From an uncultured Helicobacter sp. (GTDB lineage Bacteria; Campylobacterota; Campylobacteria; Campylobacterales; Helicobacteraceae): DNA of 37,096 nt. The notes under the pieces were generated by a model. The model searched no databases. It was not told where the DNA came from and saw only the letters and a list, made by a program, of their open reading frames with translations. The stretch covers positions 1 to 37,096 of the forward strand of contig NZ_CAJTLL010000018.1 in the NCBI RefSeq assembly GCF_910577135.1, given 5' to 3'. Position numbers and translations under genes: made by a program. Shown here piece after piece: positions 17,659-26,243 of the stretch. How positions within the stretch are numbered: position 1 is the first letter of the stretch; each line of letters starts with the position of its first letter.

Positions 17659-18365
17659 GATTTTTAGCTATCATAGCGTTTTTAGGCAGCTTGTGCGTAT
17701 TTAGCTTTGCAGAGAACTCAAAGCTACTTGATTGTAGCATTATTTTTGAAGCACGTAAAGATGAGATTAAGGCTCAGCTTGATGAGATTGATGAGCGGCA
17801 GCAAGCTCTGCAAGTATTGCAAAATGCCACACAAGTGTTACTTGATGAGAAAGAGCGCCAACTCCACGATAGGGAGCAGGATTTAAACCAAAAAATAGCC
17901 TCTTTTACACAAGAGCAAGAGCAAGCAAAAGCAGCAGAACAAGAGACACATCAGCGCAATCTCGCAGAATTAGAGCAAAAAAGTAAGGAGATAGAGCAGC
18001 TTATTGCAAAAAATGAGGAGATTCTCTCTCAAATTAAGACACAAAAAGATGATAAGATTATCAAGGCTTATAAAGGTATGAAAGAAGCCAAAGCAGCGGC
18101 TATACTTGCCGATTTGCCCGAAGAAGAAGCTGTGGAAATACTTTCCCAAATGGAAGTGAAGGATATAACCAAGATTCTAGGCAAGATGGACAACCAAAAA
18201 GCGGCTAAGATTACCTCTAGTATCCGTCTAGTTGCGCCTAATCGTCTTCCTAGCACCACTCCAAGCAATCCTCAAGGCAATGGAGAAGCACAAGATGGGG
18301 CTTCTTCCACTGAAGAAAAGCAAGAAACAGATAATCCGCAAGATACTACACTAGAAGCTCCATAG
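17655..18365 (+). CDS. MotE-like flagellar stator chaperone (MgtE N-domain fold)
   Basis: The product is 236 residues. A signal peptide or membrane anchor (1-20, MRFLAIIAFLGSLCVFSFA) is followed by a long coiled coil (about 30-130). A domain matching the MgtE N-terminal fold follows (about 135-190: AYKGMKEAKAAAILADLPEEEAVEILSQM shortened here to its key AAILADLP and KILGKMDNQKAAKI motifs). A low-complexity tail rich in Thr/Ser/Gln/Glu ends the protein. This architecture fits MotE, a periplasmic factor that stabilises MotB/MotC stators, and HP0257 holds this place in H. pylori. It overlaps the fliJ-like gene by 4 bases. No clear terminator follows. Confidence 0.72.
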   Translation: MRFLAIIAFLGSLCVFSFAENSKLLDCSIIFEARKDEIKAQLDEIDERQQALQVLQNATQVLLDEKERQLHDREQDLNQKIASFTQEQEQAKAAEQETHQRNLAELEQKSKEIEQLIAKNEEILSQIKTQKDDKIIKAYKGMKEAKAAAILADLPEEEAVEILSQMEVKDITKILGKMDNQKAAKITSSIRLVAPNRLPSTTPSNPQGNGEAQDGASSTEEKQETDNPQDTTLEAP

Positions 18366-18480
18366 TTTTGCAAAAACAAATACATTATTTCAGCAATTCT
18401 TTTAGACTTTACAGCAAAAATTTTAGACCTTAAGGCTTAACATCTGATTTGGAAATATAAAAGTTACATTGTTTCTATAA

Positions 18481-18573
18481 TCATAAGGACAAGTCAATAA
18501 TAAAAAATGAACAGAAAAAGATTTCTGCCACGATAAGCACAATCCCCGCACCTAAAAGCATAAGAGATGGCAT
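18481..18573 (-). pseudogene. N-terminal remnant of an NfeD-like membrane protein
   Basis: On the minus strand an ATG at 18573 with AAAGGAT upstream starts 30 codons, MPSLMLLGAGIVLIVAEIFF and ten more, then TGA. The pattern of a short N-terminus and a Leu/Ile/Val helix ending in AEIFF is that of the first membrane segment of NfeD-type proteins, which normally run to about 150 residues. No continuation in any frame could be recognised downstream. It looks like the surviving 5' end of a deleted gene. The rest of 18366-18800 shows no gene. Confidence 0.4.
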
Positions 18574-18808
18574 TTAAATCCTTTATGATGATATTTGTAT
18601 GTAATTACAACATTATTGAAAAAAATAGCAAATGCTATAAGCACTTAAGGCTTTGCAAAAGTCCATAATCTACAAAATAGTTTGCAATCTAATAAAATTT
18701 AATAGGTTGCTTTGTCCTCACTCCTCACAATGGTAGAATAGCAAATATAGAGTTTATAGCAATATTTTCATATTTTGAGAAGCAAATATTTATAAAATGC
18801 AACAATAG

Positions 18809-18825
18809 GCAAACACTTTGTTTGC
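18809..18825 (-). terminator. hairpin after the restriction-modification pair
   Basis: GCAAACA (18809-18815) and TGTTTGC (18819-18825) form a perfect 7-bp stem with a 3-base loop, 4 bases after the stop at 18829. The flanking AGGC and GCCT can extend the stem with one bulge. Confidence 0.55.
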
Positions 18826-18828
18826 AGC

Positions 18829-19278
18829 CTATAAAGTAAATCCTCTCTTTTGTTTCCTCACAATATTGAAAAAATAAAGATGTAGCACGACAAATCTGCT
18901 GTCTATAAAATCCTCATTTTTAAGATTCTGCAAAAATGTGCAAAGATTTTCAATCTCTGCCTTGTTGATAATCCCCCACTGCACAAAATAATATAAATAT
19001 TCACTTAGCTCATAAAGTGCCTTATTTTTCCCATTTGCTCCTACAAAATGCGTCTCTTGCAGAGTGCTTAAAGCAAGTTTTTCTTTATCGCTCTTATCCA
19101 CATCATAGCCGATTTGCCATTCAATATAATGCTTTTGTGAGAATGGAATCTGCCTTGTTGCCGTTGGGATTCCATATTCATAAAAGCTATTTCTTATCTT
19201 TACTCTAATCTTACCGCTTTGTGTTGTAAGCGGAATCTCTATGCGAATTTTATTATTTTCTAAACTTTCAATCCTCAT
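18829..19278 (-). CDS. probable type II restriction endonuclease partner
   Basis: The product is 149 residues and has no domain that I can name with confidence. Its start overlaps the end of an adenine methyltransferase gene by 11 bases. Tight coupling of a small gene to a methyltransferase is the usual layout of a type II restriction-modification system. The protein is basic at the N-terminus (KIRIEIPLTTQSGKIRVKIRN), with WQIGYDVDKSDKEK and ETHFVGANGKNKALYEL further on. No clear PD-(D/E)xK site was found. I recall the H. pylori HpyAIV pair (HP1351/HP1352, GANTC) as similar in layout; this is from memory and unchecked. It may be inactive or have another role. Confidence 0.5.
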   Translation of the reverse strand: MRIESLENNKIRIEIPLTTQSGKIRVKIRNSFYEYGIPTATRQIPFSQKHYIEWQIGYDVDKSDKEKLALSTLQETHFVGANGKNKALYELSEYLYYFVQWGIINKAEIENLCTFLQNLKNEDFIDSRFVVLHLYFFNIVRKQKRGFTL

Positions 19279-20374
19279 AATGCACCCCTAGCAAATCTTT
19301 GAAATACTGCATTATATCCTCGCTTAGAATCTTATTTTCACTTGCTTTGATAAATGCAGATTCTAAGGCTTGAAACTTCTTAAAATCTATCAAAATATCA
19401 CAATTTCCTAGATAATAAGGAATATGCTTGATGATTTGCTTAAACACATCAACATAGCAGTAAAGACTATATTTATCCTGTGTAACATACACCGCATTTG
19501 CAGTATTTTTGCTTATAAATGTTTTGGAGCGGCGGAGGGCATTAATATCGCGCAGAGTATAAAACATCGCCACTTTGTGCTTTGAATCCACACGCTTTTT
19601 ATTTGGATATTTATCAATATATTTTGCGATAAAATCAAAATCACTAAGCTTAAAAGTTTTACTATCAAAGGTTTTAAAATAAAAATTATAAATAAAATCA
19701 AAATCCATTCCTTGATTGTCTCTTTCATACAAGGCAATGACAATAGGAAAAAACCCCAAAGATTTAGGGCAAAAGATTTGTGAGCTAATAATTGTAGAAT
19801 CCAATAGGCGATAGTGTTTAGTAAAGTTTTTTAAGGATTTAAAGTTTGATTCTTTAATCAAATAAGAAAGCGGGTGAAGCACACAGATATAATCCGCTTT
19901 TAATATATCAAATGAGCGCAAAAAGCTAATGCCTATATCTCGTGCTTTAAGATAAGAATCCACAGGGTTAGAATCTGTGCTTTTAAGGTGATTTTGCACG
20001 ATAGAGGTTTTATCATTGTAGGGCGGATTGCCAATAATAATGAGCTTATCAGATTCTGTAATCTTAAATTTATTTCTTTGAACATCAGCAAGTGCGTTAG
20101 TGTGGATAAATAGGGGCTTCATATAAGAATCTTTAAAATATGCTTTTGCTTTTAATAGGGCAACACTATCAATATCTGCACCGATATTTTGCTTAAAACC
20201 CTCTAAATTTAAAAAACTCCCATAACCACAAGAACTATCAAGCGAAACATAATCTTTTATATTAATTTTAGAATCTAAAAGCATTTGATACACAAGGCAC
20301 ACAATAGAATTAGGCGTGTAAAAACTCCCTTGATTCACCATTTGGATTCTATCTAAATGTGCTTGGGCTGTCAT
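19268..20374 (-). CDS. type II N6-adenine DNA methyltransferase
   Basis: The product is 368 residues. The N-terminal NQGSFYTPNSIVCLVYQML matches the FYTP region of gamma-type adenine methyltransferases. Motif I (SAM binding) is LDSSCGYGSFL. The catalytic motif IV is NPPYND. CVLHPLSYLIKE and ALYERDNQG follow. The long C-terminal part should hold target recognition. It methylates adenine in a short DNA site and protects it from the partner nuclease encoded by the overlapping next gene. The site could be GANTC if the recalled similarity to HpyAIV holds. The gene lies 52 bases after ilvD on the same strand. It is intact. Confidence 0.82.
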   Translation of the reverse strand: MTAQAHLDRIQMVNQGSFYTPNSIVCLVYQMLLDSKINIKDYVSLDSSCGYGSFLNLEGFKQNIGADIDSVALLKAKAYFKDSYMKPLFIHTNALADVQRNKFKITESDKLIIIGNPPYNDKTSIVQNHLKSTDSNPVDSYLKARDIGISFLRSFDILKADYICVLHPLSYLIKESNFKSLKNFTKHYRLLDSTIISSQIFCPKSLGFFPIVIALYERDNQGMDFDFIYNFYFKTFDSKTFKLSDFDFIAKYIDKYPNKKRVDSKHKVAMFYTLRDINALRRSKTFISKNTANAVYVTQDKYSLYCYVDVFKQIIKHIPYYLGNCDILIDFKKFQALESAFIKASENKILSEDIMQYFKDLLGVHYED

Positions 20375-20426
20375 TTAATAAGTCTCACTTAATATCTTTG
20401 ATTTCTTGTAGTAGTAAGATCTTTCT

Positions 20427-22247
20427 TCACAGCTCTGTTTTTAGCACAGCACCATTGGCGGCATTGCTCACTAATAGCGCATAACGTTTGAGCCACTTGC
20501 TTTTAATGTCCTTTTTTATCGGCTGCCATTTAGCACGGCGCGATTCTAAAATCACAGAATCTACCAAGAGTTCTAAAACCCCTTCACTCACGGAGATTCT
20601 AATCTTATCTCCATCTTCAATAAGCCCAATCAAGCCTCCCTCTGCTGCTTCAGGGCTTATATGCCCGATACACGCCCCGCGAGTAGCTCCGCTAAAGCGT
20701 CCATCGGTGATAAGCGCGACAGATTCACCTAAACCCATTCCCATAATGAGGCTTGTAGGGCTTAGCATCTCTTGCATTCCCGGTCCCCCTTTAGGTCCCT
20801 CATAGCGAATCACGACAACATTCCCCGCCTTTACCTTGCCGCCAGCAATGCCTTTAATCGCCTCGTCTTGCGAGTTAAAGCACACTGCGCTTCCTTCAAA
20901 CTCTTTCATAGATTCCGCCACTGCGGCGACTTTCAAAACTGCGCCTTGTGTGGCGAGATTCCCATAAAGGATTTTCAAGCCCCCCACAGGCGAGTAGGCA
21001 TTGTCATTATGGCGGATAATGCTAGAATCTGTGATATTTGCACTTTGAATACGCTCTCCTAACTTCTCACCTGTGATCGTAAGCGCGTCTAAATAGAGAA
21101 TAGATTGTGTAGAATCTGGATTTGCAAGTGTGGGTGAATTTGTGCTACTAGAATCTTGGCATTCTAAGATTTGAGATGAGTTTTTAGGGTTGTGCGAGGC
21201 ATTCAATGTAGGGGATTTATCGCTAAATCCTAAATCCCGCTTGGCGACTTCATTCATTACAGCAGAAACTCCTCCAGCTCGGTTAATATCCTCCATATGC
21301 ACGGTGCTAAGGGCGGGGGCAATTTTAGCGATGTGGGCGACATTTTGCGCGATTGCATTAATGGATTGGAGGTCAAAATCCACTTCTGCCTCTTTGGCAA
21401 TGGCGAGCATATGTAAAATCGTATTCGTGCTACCACCCATTGCCATATCCACAACAAAGGCATTATGCACGGCTTTTTTGTTGAGGATATTGCGGAATTT
21501 AAATTGCTCACTTTTGCCCTCATCAAGTGCAATTTCTACGATTCGTCTCGCTGCTTGGCGCAAGAGTGCCTCTCGTTCAGGGGTAAGCGCAGGAATCGTG
21601 CCATTGCCCGGCAGTGCTACGCCCATAGCCTCACACAACGTATTCATAGAATTTGCAGTAAACATTCCGCTACAGCTCCCACCACCCGGACAGGCTTTGC
21701 ATTCTATCTCGTGTAGCCTTTTCTCATCGATTTTACCTTCACTATATGCGCCTACTGCTTCAAAAGCAGAGTTTAAATCCAAAATCGTGCCGTCTTCTAG
21801 CTTGCCCGCACGCATTGGACCACCACTTACAAAGATTGTCGGCACATTCACGCGCAATGCCCCCATAAGCATACCCGGCACGATTTTATCGCAGTTTGGG
21901 ATACAAATCATCGCGTCTAGCGCGTGTGCATTCATCATCGTTTCGATAGAATCCGCAATCAGCTCGCGGCTTGGCAGAGAGTAGAGCATACCGCTATGCC
22001 CCATTGCGATTCCATCATCTACACCAATCGTGTTAAACTCAAAAGGCACGCCGCCCGCAGCGCGAATCTCCTCTTTAATAATCGCGGCATATTTGTTTAA
22101 GAAAAAATGCCCGGGAATGATGTCAATATAGCTATTTGCCACGCCGATAAAGGGCTTATCAAAATCTGCATCTTGTAATCCTGTGGCGCGTAATAAGCTC
22201 CTGTGCGGAGCTTTTTGATAGCCTTTTTTGATGATGTCGCTTCGCAT
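20427..22247 (-). CDS. ilvD: dihydroxy-acid dehydratase IlvD with a low-complexity insertion
   Basis: Iron-sulfur enzyme of branched-chain amino acid synthesis: it dehydrates dihydroxy-isovalerate and its methyl analogue. The product is 606 residues. Cluster-type Cys are C119 in CIPNCDK and C192 in [10 protein letters not shown]. The first site reads IPGHFFLN, as in enzymes with the E. coli-type oxygen-sensitive cluster. GSTNTILH and the C-terminal swivelling domain ([22 protein letters not shown]) are present. Residues about 340-383 form a Ser/Asn/Thr-rich insertion between [10 protein letters not shown] and YLDALTITG that other IlvD proteins lack; the frame stays open. The start has AAGGAG upstream. 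It is 22 bases downstream of the transporter gene. Confidence 0.96.
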   Translation of the reverse strand: MRSDIIKKGYQKAPHRSLLRATGLQDADFDKPFIGVANSYIDIIPGHFFLNKYAAIIKEEIRAAGGVPFEFNTIGVDDGIAMGHSGMLYSLPSRELIADSIETMMNAHALDAMICIPNCDKIVPGMLMGALRVNVPTIFVSGGPMRAGKLEDGTILDLNSAFEAVGAYSEGKIDEKRLHEIECKACPGGGSCSGMFTANSMNTLCEAMGVALPGNGTIPALTPEREALLRQAARRIVEIALDEGKSEQFKFRNILNKKAVHNAFVVDMAMGGSTNTILHMLAIAKEAEVDFDLQSINAIAQNVAHIAKIAPALSTVHMEDINRAGGVSAVMNEVAKRDLGFSDKSPTLNASHNPKNSSQILECQDSSSTNSPTLANPDSTQSILYLDALTITGEKLGERIQSANITDSSIIRHNDNAYSPVGGLKILYGNLATQGAVLKVAAVAESMKEFEGSAVCFNSQDEAIKGIAGGKVKAGNVVVIRYEGPKGGPGMQEMLSPTSLIMGMGLGESVALITDGRFSGATRGACIGHISPEAAEGGLIGLIEDGDKIRISVSEGVLELLVDSVILESRRAKWQPIKKDIKSKWLKRYALLVSNAANGAVLKTEL

Positions 22248-22269
22248 AAAAACTCCTTATTGTTGTGAT

Positions 22270-23676
22270 TTAGTGGCTTTTCTCATATCTTATTGCCTCA
22301 AAGATAAAGCTTGCAATGTCTTTCCCTGTGAAAAACTGCACACATACGGCTAGTAGTATCACAATAGTAATCAAAGGCGCGACATAGCGCATAAGAAAAT
22401 ACCAAATGTGAAACATAATAGGGGTAAAAAATCCCGCGCTAAAGCTTTGTAATTGCGCCTTTGGCACAACCCAGCCCATAAAGATTACAGCTAAAAGCCC
22501 ACCAAGTGTCATAATGATATTAGCAGAGAGAAATTCCACTACGTCCATAAGCGACTTTGCCCCAAAGGTAAGATAGCTGCTTAAAGGTGTGGAAATAGAG
22601 CCAATAATCACCATTCCAAGCACAAAAACAGCCCCCACAATGCTCCAAGTAGCTTTTGCTCGGCTGTATTTAGCATTTTCGCATACATACATCACGGCGG
22701 GTTCAAGCAGTGAGATAGCAGAAGTGATTCCTGCGAAACTAAAGGCTATGAGGAATAAACAAGCGATAATATTGCCTAATATCCCCAAATGTGAGAGCAT
22801 AACAGGCAAGGTGATAAAGATAAGCCCCGCTCCCGCACCCACTTCGCCATTGTATTCATACACGAAGGTAAAAATCATAAGTCCAGCCATAATAGCAATG
22901 ACCACGCCAGAAAGCACTATCCACAAGGCGCTTTTGAAAAGATTTTGAGTCTCTTGCGAGGAGGCAGCATAAGTGATGATAATCCCAACTCCAAGTGAAA
23001 GCGAGAAAAACACCTGCCCTAGAGAATCTACAAATACATTAAGATTAAGCGCCTTTTTTAGCTCCTCTGTATTGAAACTTAGCATAAATGCCACTGCCTT
23101 ACTAAAAGATTCCATACTCATCGCATAAAGCAATAATCCAAAAAAGATAAGAAATAATAGAGGTGTAAGAATGAGATTAAGTCGCTCAATGCCCCTTTTT
23201 ACCCCGCGTGAAATCACCCAGCCGCTTAACCCCATCACAAAGAGTAAGCCCAAGCTCTGCAGGATAAAGCCCTGTGTGTAGAGGTCATTAAAAATCGCTG
23301 TGGAGCTTTCTATGTCGGTAGGGAGGTTAAAGCTAACAAAAAAAAGATAGTAAAACACCCAGCCTAGCACAATGGCATAAAATGAGAGAATAATAGGACC
23401 GCCAATGAGAGTAAGCCCAGCATATCGCCATCTTTTGCGATGAGGAGGAGCGAGATTCTCATAACTTTTAAAGGCATTTGCCCTGCCTTTGTTGCCAAGG
23501 AGCATTTCACCAACAAGCATTGCAATGCCAATAGAGAGTGCCAAAAATAAATAGAGTAAGACAAACGCCCCCCCCCCATTTGTCCCCGCCATATAGGGAA
23601 ATCGCCAAATATGCCCTAAGCCAATGGAGCTGCCAAGGGCTGCGAGAATAAAGCCGATTTTGCCAAAACTATTCAT
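22270..23676 (-). CDS. sodium-dependent NSS-family transporter with in-frame G10 tract
   Basis: Neurotransmitter:sodium symporter family, 468 residues, inner membrane, 11-12 helices. The first helix carries ILAALGSSIGLGHIWRFPY, the conserved sodium and substrate site, followed by the family motif NGGGAF. Substrate is probably an amino acid. The codons for NGGG are made of a G10 tract (23568-23577 as C), so one base gained or lost would stop translation within the first 15% of the protein. At present the gene is open. H. pylori has two tandem genes of this family (HP0497/HP0498); here a decayed second copy lies at 28770-30003. The ribosome site is weak. Confidence 0.9.
   Translation of the reverse strand: MNSFGKIGFILAALGSSIGLGHIWRFPYMAGTNGGGAFVLLYLFLALSIGIAMLVGEMLLGNKGRANAFKSYENLAPPHRKRWRYAGLTLIGGPIILSFYAIVLGWVFYYLFFVSFNLPTDIESSTAIFNDLYTQGFILQSLGLLFVMGLSGWVISRGVKRGIERLNLILTPLLFLIFFGLLLYAMSMESFSKAVAFMLSFNTEELKKALNLNVFVDSLGQVFFSLSLGVGIIITYAASSQETQNLFKSALWIVLSGVVIAIMAGLMIFTFVYEYNGEVGAGAGLIFITLPVMLSHLGILGNIIACLFLIAFSFAGITSAISLLEPAVMYVCENAKYSRAKATWSIVGAVFVLGMVIIGSISTPLSSYLTFGAKSLMDVVEFLSANIIMTLGGLLAVIFMGWVVPKAQLQSFSAGFFTPIMFHIWYFLMRYVAPLITIVILLAVCVQFFTGKDIASFIFEAIRYEKSH
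23568..23577 (-). repeat. G10 tract inside the NSS transporter (in frame)
   Basis: Ten C on the plus strand (G10 on the coding strand), encoding Gly-Gly-Gly and the first base of Ala in the conserved NGGGAF motif. Ten bases keep the frame; nine or eleven would not. The length is in the range known to slip in Helicobacter. Confidence 0.85.
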
Positions 23677-23751
23677 ATTGAGCCTTATGTAGGATTTAAG
23701 ATAGCGTGTATTCTACTATTTTTAGGCATTAATGCCTAAAAATAAGCAAAT

Positions 23752-24132
23752 TTATCGGTATATCACAAATTGCCTTAACCCAAAGTTAAAGACAAATGCT
23801 ACCCCTGTGGCAAGAATCTTGCCCAACATTTCATATAAGCCTAACCACTCCACGCAAATAAACAATATGGTTATATCAATGAGTAATCCCCCAAAGCTCA
23901 CGAGACAAAGAAGTGTGCCTTCTTTAAGAAGAGAGTATGTGCTAGAGCAGAAAATGAATTTTTTAGCTAAACGAAAATTCCACAATGTCGCAATGATGAA
24001 GCTTATAAAGCCTGCAAGAAGATAATGTAAGTTTAAAAAGTGAAAGCATACGAAAAATATACACCAATTTACAATCGCCGCAGAACCACCTACAAGGAGG
24101 TATTTAAAAAGATTAAGAGTATAGGGCTTCAT
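23752..24132 (-). CDS. GtrA-family membrane protein (polyprenyl-linked sugar flippase type)
   Basis: The product is 126 residues with four predicted helices and the GtrA pattern: LFKYLLVGGSAAIVNWCIFF at the start, LAGFISFIIATLWNFRLAKKFIF in the middle, and a final VAFVFNFGLRQFVIYR. GtrA proteins are thought to move bactoprenol-phosphate-sugar across the inner membrane for O-antigen or cell-wall glucosylation. A strong GGAGG site precedes the ATG. It lies 38 bases downstream of the extended reading frame of the tract-bearing membrane protein, and a GtrA next to a polytopic transferase is the usual pairing. It is intact. Confidence 0.85.
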   Translation of the reverse strand: MKPYTLNLFKYLLVGGSAAIVNWCIFFVCFHFLNLHYLLAGFISFIIATLWNFRLAKKFIFCSSTYSLLKEGTLLCLVSFGGLLIDITILFICVEWLGLYEMLGKILATGVAFVFNFGLRQFVIYR

Positions 24133-24170
24133 ATATCCTCCATAAGCTAAAAGGAGACATTATAGCATAT

Positions 24171-25607
24171 CTAGGTCTGCGGCTTGAAAACTACTTTAAT
24201 GGGAGTGGGGATAATGCCATAGTGGTGCAAAGTATGGGAAAAGCCATCAAAAACCACCTCTCCCACTGCCAATGCGGAAATGAGCGAGGCACGATGATGG
24301 TAAGGGATCTTGCCCTTGCTTACTTGCAAGCTGCGCGGCATTTACCCAAGATTTTGCATATTCTCTGTGGTAGAGATAAGATTCTCTAGGACGTTCTTTA
24401 TAAGCCTCAAATGGGTGCAAGAAGGCAAAAAGTGAAACGCAGCTAAGTATCATCATAGACTTTTTGCCATCTTTAAAGAGTATGACAAGCCACACACACA
24501 TAAGCCATAGCATAGAGAGGAAAAGCCCACTGATGAGGTAAAACTTCGCTCCACATTTTGACACAAGTAAGATATAAACGCACATAAGGCTTATAATCCA
24601 TAAAAATTGTGTAAGGATAAATGGGCGCAAGGAGCTATCTTTATAGGCTTTTATAAGAATGGCTATGCCTGTGAGGATAAAGAGTGTAAGGAATCCTGTG
24701 CGTAGGAGTTTAAGGCTATTATACATATATGAGATACCAAAAGAGAGGTTAAAAGCCCCGCAATACTCTGCTCTACCGGAATGTATGTCATAGTATGCGG
24801 CTACACACCACATAAGCAGGCACACAAGACAGATAATCCCATATAAGCCTAATGCTTTCAAAAAGCTAAAAAGGTGATAGAAATGTTTTGTGTCTTTTGC
24901 AATGAAATAGCAATATTCTACAAATAAGCTTATACCACAAAAACTAGCAAGGATTAAGCTTGCACTTGTGATAGAAAATTGCGCGAGATAAAGAATGACT
25001 ATCCCCCCCCCCCCGTTAGAATCCACAGGGGTTGGGGTGCTATGATGATAGGCTTTTGCACAAGATTTAATCGCAGGGCAAGGACATAGCAGACGATACC
25101 AAGCAAGGCGAGATTAAGCACATTGGGGATAATGTAAAAACTAATGAGAGTGAAAATGTAGCCCATACCTTCAGCTTGTAGGTCTGCAGGGAGAAGCAAA
25201 GGCATACTATGAGCCTTCATCATACAAAATCCACCAATAATAAAAATACTTGTGATACAAAGCCCAAGCCATTTTGAAGCGCCAAAACTAAGCATAAGGC
25301 GATAGAGAATAATACTTAGCAGTGTATAAACAACACTTAGAGTGATGGCGCTCATAAGCGTGATAGAATCGATAAAGTCTAGCCCACTTAAAGGCATAAT
25401 CACATACACGCTTATAATCCCCATACCCGTTTGTATCATTGGAGGGAGCAGCCGAGCGGGAATCCACGAATACATAGTAGGCTTAAGAGAACCATACGTG
25501 CTCATCATTTGCCAATCATCGCCCCAAAATGGGACAATAGGGTAGGCAAACCCAAAAAACAACATAAAAATGATAAATATGCAAACAAAATAAGATTTTA
25601 CACCCAT
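24171..25607 (-). pseudogene. polytopic membrane protein, probable GT-C type transferase, out of frame at a G12 tract
   Basis: Two open frames, 24999-25607 (202 residues) and up to 25026 (259 residues), meet at a G12 tract (25003-25014). With 10 or 13 G they would join into one protein of about 460 residues with many helices and an early PFWGDDWQMMSTYG. An acidic DD pair near the first loop is typical of GT-C glycosyltransferases and of GtrII-like proteins. The gene is therefore OFF. A second break lies near 24313: the current frame ends at 24247. One base fewer in a GGG there opens a more protein-like tail (KIPYHHRASLISALAVGEVV onward) ending at 24171. The start directly follows the methyltransferase stop with AAAAGGAG upstream. 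GtrA follows. Confidence 0.62.
25003..25014 (-). repeat. G12 tract in the membrane transferase gene (out of frame)
   Basis: Twelve C on the plus strand. The upstream frame runs into TAG directly after the tract, and the downstream frame continues past it for about 250 codons. Both flanks have coding character, so a changed tract length would restore a single gene. Confidence 0.85.
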
Positions 25608-26243
25608 TTAACGCTCCTTTTCTATCACGGCAAAGTTATTCATACCCAGCTGAAAATATGTGTGCTTCACAAGGCGCAGATGAGGTGAAGCGGCTACAAG
25701 CGATGCTAAATCCTTTCTATCATAATAGCGTTTATGGTCTCTTATCTCCTCCTCACTCACAATTTTTAGCCTAAAGCTTAGAAACTCTAGCACAGGCTTT
25801 GCAAGGTGGCTTGGGACGGTGAGAATTAAGCACCCGCCGGGCTTTAGCACCCTTGCGATTTCATACATCATATCAAAGGGATAATACAAATGTTCAAGCA
25901 CTGCCAAGAGACTTACTACCTCAAAACTCTCATTTTCAAATGGCAGGTGGCAATGCCCCGAGTAGGTGGCATTTTCCCAACTTTGCACTATCCCCCCCCC
26001 CGCTATAAAATCTTTAGATTCAAAAAAGTAGGAAAATGTATGAATCTTTTGCGTTTGTATAATCGGGGCTTTGAAGTCAATCCCCACACCCTTGTAGATA
26101 AAAGGCTCGATTTCTTTTAGGAGTCTTGCCTCCCAGCCGCAGCCTACATCAAGCACAGAGGGATTTTGGAATTGTTTGATAGTGGGTAATACACGCCCAA
26201 GTCGCATTTTACGTAAAGTTTTTTCTAAAAGTGCTTCTTTCAT
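25608..26243 (-). CDS. class I SAM-dependent methyltransferase with in-frame G10 tract
   Basis: The product is 211 residues. The SAM-binding motif I is VLDVGCGWEARLL (about 30-42). Motif II is VGIDF. The post-motif VVSLLAVLEHLYYPFDMMYEIARVLKPGGCLILTVP is typical of the Methyltransf_11 group that acts on small molecules, lipids or sugars. A G10 tract (25992-26001 as C) encodes Gly-Gly-Gly after FIA; the frame is intact, so the gene is ON. It overlaps the upstream membrane protein gene by 4 bases and is directly followed by the next one, so it sits in a glycan-type operon. Sugar or lipid-linked glycan methylation is the inferred role. Confidence 0.8.
   Translation of the reverse strand: MKEALLEKTLRKMRLGRVLPTIKQFQNPSVLDVGCGWEARLLKEIEPFIYKGVGIDFKAPIIQTQKIHTFSYFFESKDFIAGGGIVQSWENATYSGHCHLPFENESFEVVSLLAVLEHLYYPFDMMYEIARVLKPGGCLILTVPSHLAKPVLEFLSFRLKIVSEEEIRDHKRYYDRKDLASLVAASPHLRLVKHTYFQLGMNNFAVIEKER
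25992..26001 (-). repeat. G10 tract inside the methyltransferase (in frame)
   Basis: Ten C on the plus strand; G10 on the coding strand, read as the last base of Ala and three Gly. The downstream flank (ATAGT) is the same as at the tract at 25003-25014. Confidence 0.85.

Noticed and set aside
21190..21984. 264-codon open frame antisense to ilvD
   Set aside because: It is the mirror of a conserved enzyme. Ser- and Ile-rich composition is an artefact of reading codons backwards.
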